64,000 bases of DNA from Prolixibacter denitrificans (GTDB lineage Bacteria > Bacteroidota > Bacteroidia > Bacteroidales > Prolixibacteraceae), in NCBI RefSeq assembly GCF_003014495.1, contig NZ_PYGC01000010.1, forward strand, positions 89,048 through 153,047, in the 5' to 3' direction. The translations under genes and the position numbers were made by a program. Below are positions 63,002-64,000 of this stretch, one piece after another (within the stretch, counting starts at the first letter, position 1; the number at the start of each line of letters is the position of its first letter). The notes beneath the pieces were generated by a model. It was not told the DNA's origin. It searched no databases and saw only the letters and a program-made list of their open reading frames with translations.

Positions 63002-63160
63002 AAAACATGTTCCGGGTACATACTTTTTACTACGGCACACCTTAAAACATGTTCTGGATACATACTTTTTCTTGCGGCACACTCCAAAACATGTTCTGGG
63101 GACATACTTTTTTCCACGGCGCACCCTAAAATATGTTCTGGGGACATACTTTTTTAAACG
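63002..63160. repeat. Four 42-bp tandem repeats
   Basis: Copies begin at 63002, 63044, 63086 and 63128, an exact 42-bp period, each with AAAACATGTTCTGGGGACAT (variants) then ACTTTTT and a variable 4-5 bp before CGGCACACC. The start of each unit holds an imperfect dyad, ATGT-N7-ACAT. Since 42 is a multiple of three, the minus strand encodes a 14-residue repeat of type KKYVPRTCFGVCRK (62987-63172, 61 codons) with no clear promoter or start context. The rest of 62806-63432 holds no other feature. Confidence 0.9.
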
Positions 63161-63432
63161 GGGATGTCTCAAAAAAGCCAGGAGAAAATCCTCCGAGCCG
63201 GAAAATGAGAGAAAATTTTTCCAAAATCATAAAATATACAATATAAAATTATAAACAGGCGATATTACTCCATTCTTAATTTCAAGTACAGTACAACGTC
63301 CGGAGATCAGATAAAAATGAAATGATTTTCATAAGCATAATCGAATAATAAACATAGCTGGTCGATTTTTTTATTCATTGAAATTTAATAACTTCCTACA
63401 ACCAAATTTTCTAACATAAAAAATTTTCCACT

Positions 63433-63987
63433 ATGAAAGACCAATCAATTAACGACTTCATGGAAGACTGTCGCATCAAGATTTACAATGCCTCCAGCGA
63501 CGACGTCATCAGTGCCCGCCTCCTCCCCTTCGGATACGATGAGGCCAAACACACCGCCAACAAAACAATCTACGCCGACACGGTAGCGCTCGTTAAGAAA
63601 AATGAAAACGAAAATGCCGAATGGCGAACGGCCAGCGAACTGTTCAACAACCAGCAGAAAAAGACCCGGAAGGATTTCTCCCAAATCAGGAAAAAACTGA
63701 AATTCTACTATCCGGCCTCCTCTGCCGAAGCCAATACATTGGGACTCTACGAAGACAAAATCACCAAATACACCGACTTCTTGCAGGTAGCCAAAAACTT
63801 TTATGGTAACCTGGTGGGCATGCAGGAAGTGCTCGATAAACTAGCACCGTTTGGATATACCCTCGAATCAGTTCAGGCGCTGCAGGCAGACGTAGACCAA
63901 CTTGATGTGTATCGTCCTGAAAAAAGTTTACAGGTTAGACATTTAAATTTACTTGTTTTTTATAATAGGTTTTCCATCTTTTTTTGA
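63433..63987 (+). CDS. Hypothetical protein with probably replaced 3' end
   Basis: A 184-residue frame. Residues 1-~163 are polar and balanced in codon use (CRIKIYNASSDDVISARLLP, AEWRTASELFNNQQKKTRKD, VLDKLAPFGYTLESVQALQA). The last ~20 residues (SLQVRHLNLLVFYNRFSIFF) are of different character and encoded by AT-rich DNA that continues to the window edge. The change at about 63920 suggests that an insertion has cut the gene and supplied a new stop. The family is unknown to me; the helical character suggests a structural or adaptor protein. Confidence 0.6.
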   Translation: MKDQSINDFMEDCRIKIYNASSDDVISARLLPFGYDEAKHTANKTIYADTVALVKKNENENAEWRTASELFNNQQKKTRKDFSQIRKKLKFYYPASSAEANTLGLYEDKITKYTDFLQVAKNFYGNLVGMQEVLDKLAPFGYTLESVQALQADVDQLDVYRPEKSLQVRHLNLLVFYNRFSIFF

Positions 63988-64000
63988 GTGTACCCGATCT

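Noticed and set aside
63002..63160. CRISPR array
   Set aside because: The 42-bp units abut one another with only 4-5 variable bases. There are no spacers of constant length and no cas genes nearby.
62987..63172. Annotating the 61-codon minus-strand frame in the 42-bp array as a gene
   Set aside because: Openness follows automatically from a 42-bp period. There is no promoter, ribosome site or signal peptide to support expression.

Overview
The window reads as a chromosomal segment of a Bacteroidota bacterium, most likely a marinilabilial or Prolixibacteraceae-like anaerobe or facultative anaerobe (lineage is inference). Signs are a SusC/SusD pair, a type IX secretion sorting domain, two-domain FtsX/MacB-type permeases, an UpxY/NusG-like regulator heading a polysaccharide locus, TANNTTTG-type promoter elements, GxxExxY and four-helix-bundle 'cargo' genes, and few Shine-Dalgarno sites. 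No tRNA, rRNA or CRISPR array was seen.

Layout. (1) 0-7.2 kb: a sensor kinase (partial) and an NtrC-type regulator, divergent from a MacB/LolD-type ATPase plus permease. These are followed by two small exported proteins built on a W-M-x4-Y-W repeat. The ATPase gene and both small genes each have a sigma54-like -24/-12 element at the same distance from the ATG (57-59 bp from the -24 GG). Each also has a tandem pair of 16-bp palindromic sites about 55-70 bp further upstream. A fourth sigma54-like element drives a short non-coding unit with a strong terminator. I regard this as the most novel system in the window. (2) 7.2-8.5 kb: an exported C1-family cysteine peptidase. (3) 8.6-17.1 kb: two divergent carotenoid operons, crtI-crtB-crtYcd and crtD-cruF-crtW-acyltransferase-glycosyltransferase-TPR, consistent with a keto-gamma-carotene type pigment (deoxyflexixanthin-like) that is glycosylated and acylated. 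(4) 17.2-25.5 kb: housekeeping and assorted genes (tag, TPR protein, rarA, kdsA, SpmA/B-like transporter, outer-membrane barrel protein). (5) 25.6-30.6 kb: a susD-susC operon without an enzyme gene beside it. (6) 31.3-60.9 kb: a large surface polysaccharide locus.

The polysaccharide locus opens with upxY, a long repeat-bearing leader, wza and wzz. It continues with ugd, wecC and wecB (UDP-GlcA and UDP-ManNAcA supply) and then a full CMP-legionaminic acid-type pathway (legB, legC, legH/neuD, legI, legG, ptmE, legF). It ends with two Gfo/Idh/MocA oxidoreductases, a GT-B-like protein, a Wzy-like polymerase, a Wzx flippase, a hexapeptide acyltransferase and a WecG-type transferase that fits the ManNAcA branch. 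The stretch from 32 to 46.6 kb is riddled with several families of short dispersed repeats. The same repeat vocabulary appears in frame inside the coding sequences of ugd and wecB. This part also holds gene fragments (a truncated GxxExxY gene and a displaced 3' end of ugd). From 46.6 kb on the repeats stop, and from about 53 kb the genes become AT-rich.

(7) 61-64 kb: a leucine-rich-repeat protein with a C-terminal sorting domain, an array of four 42-bp tandem repeats, and a conserved-looking gene whose 3' end appears replaced by foreign AT-rich sequence at the window edge.
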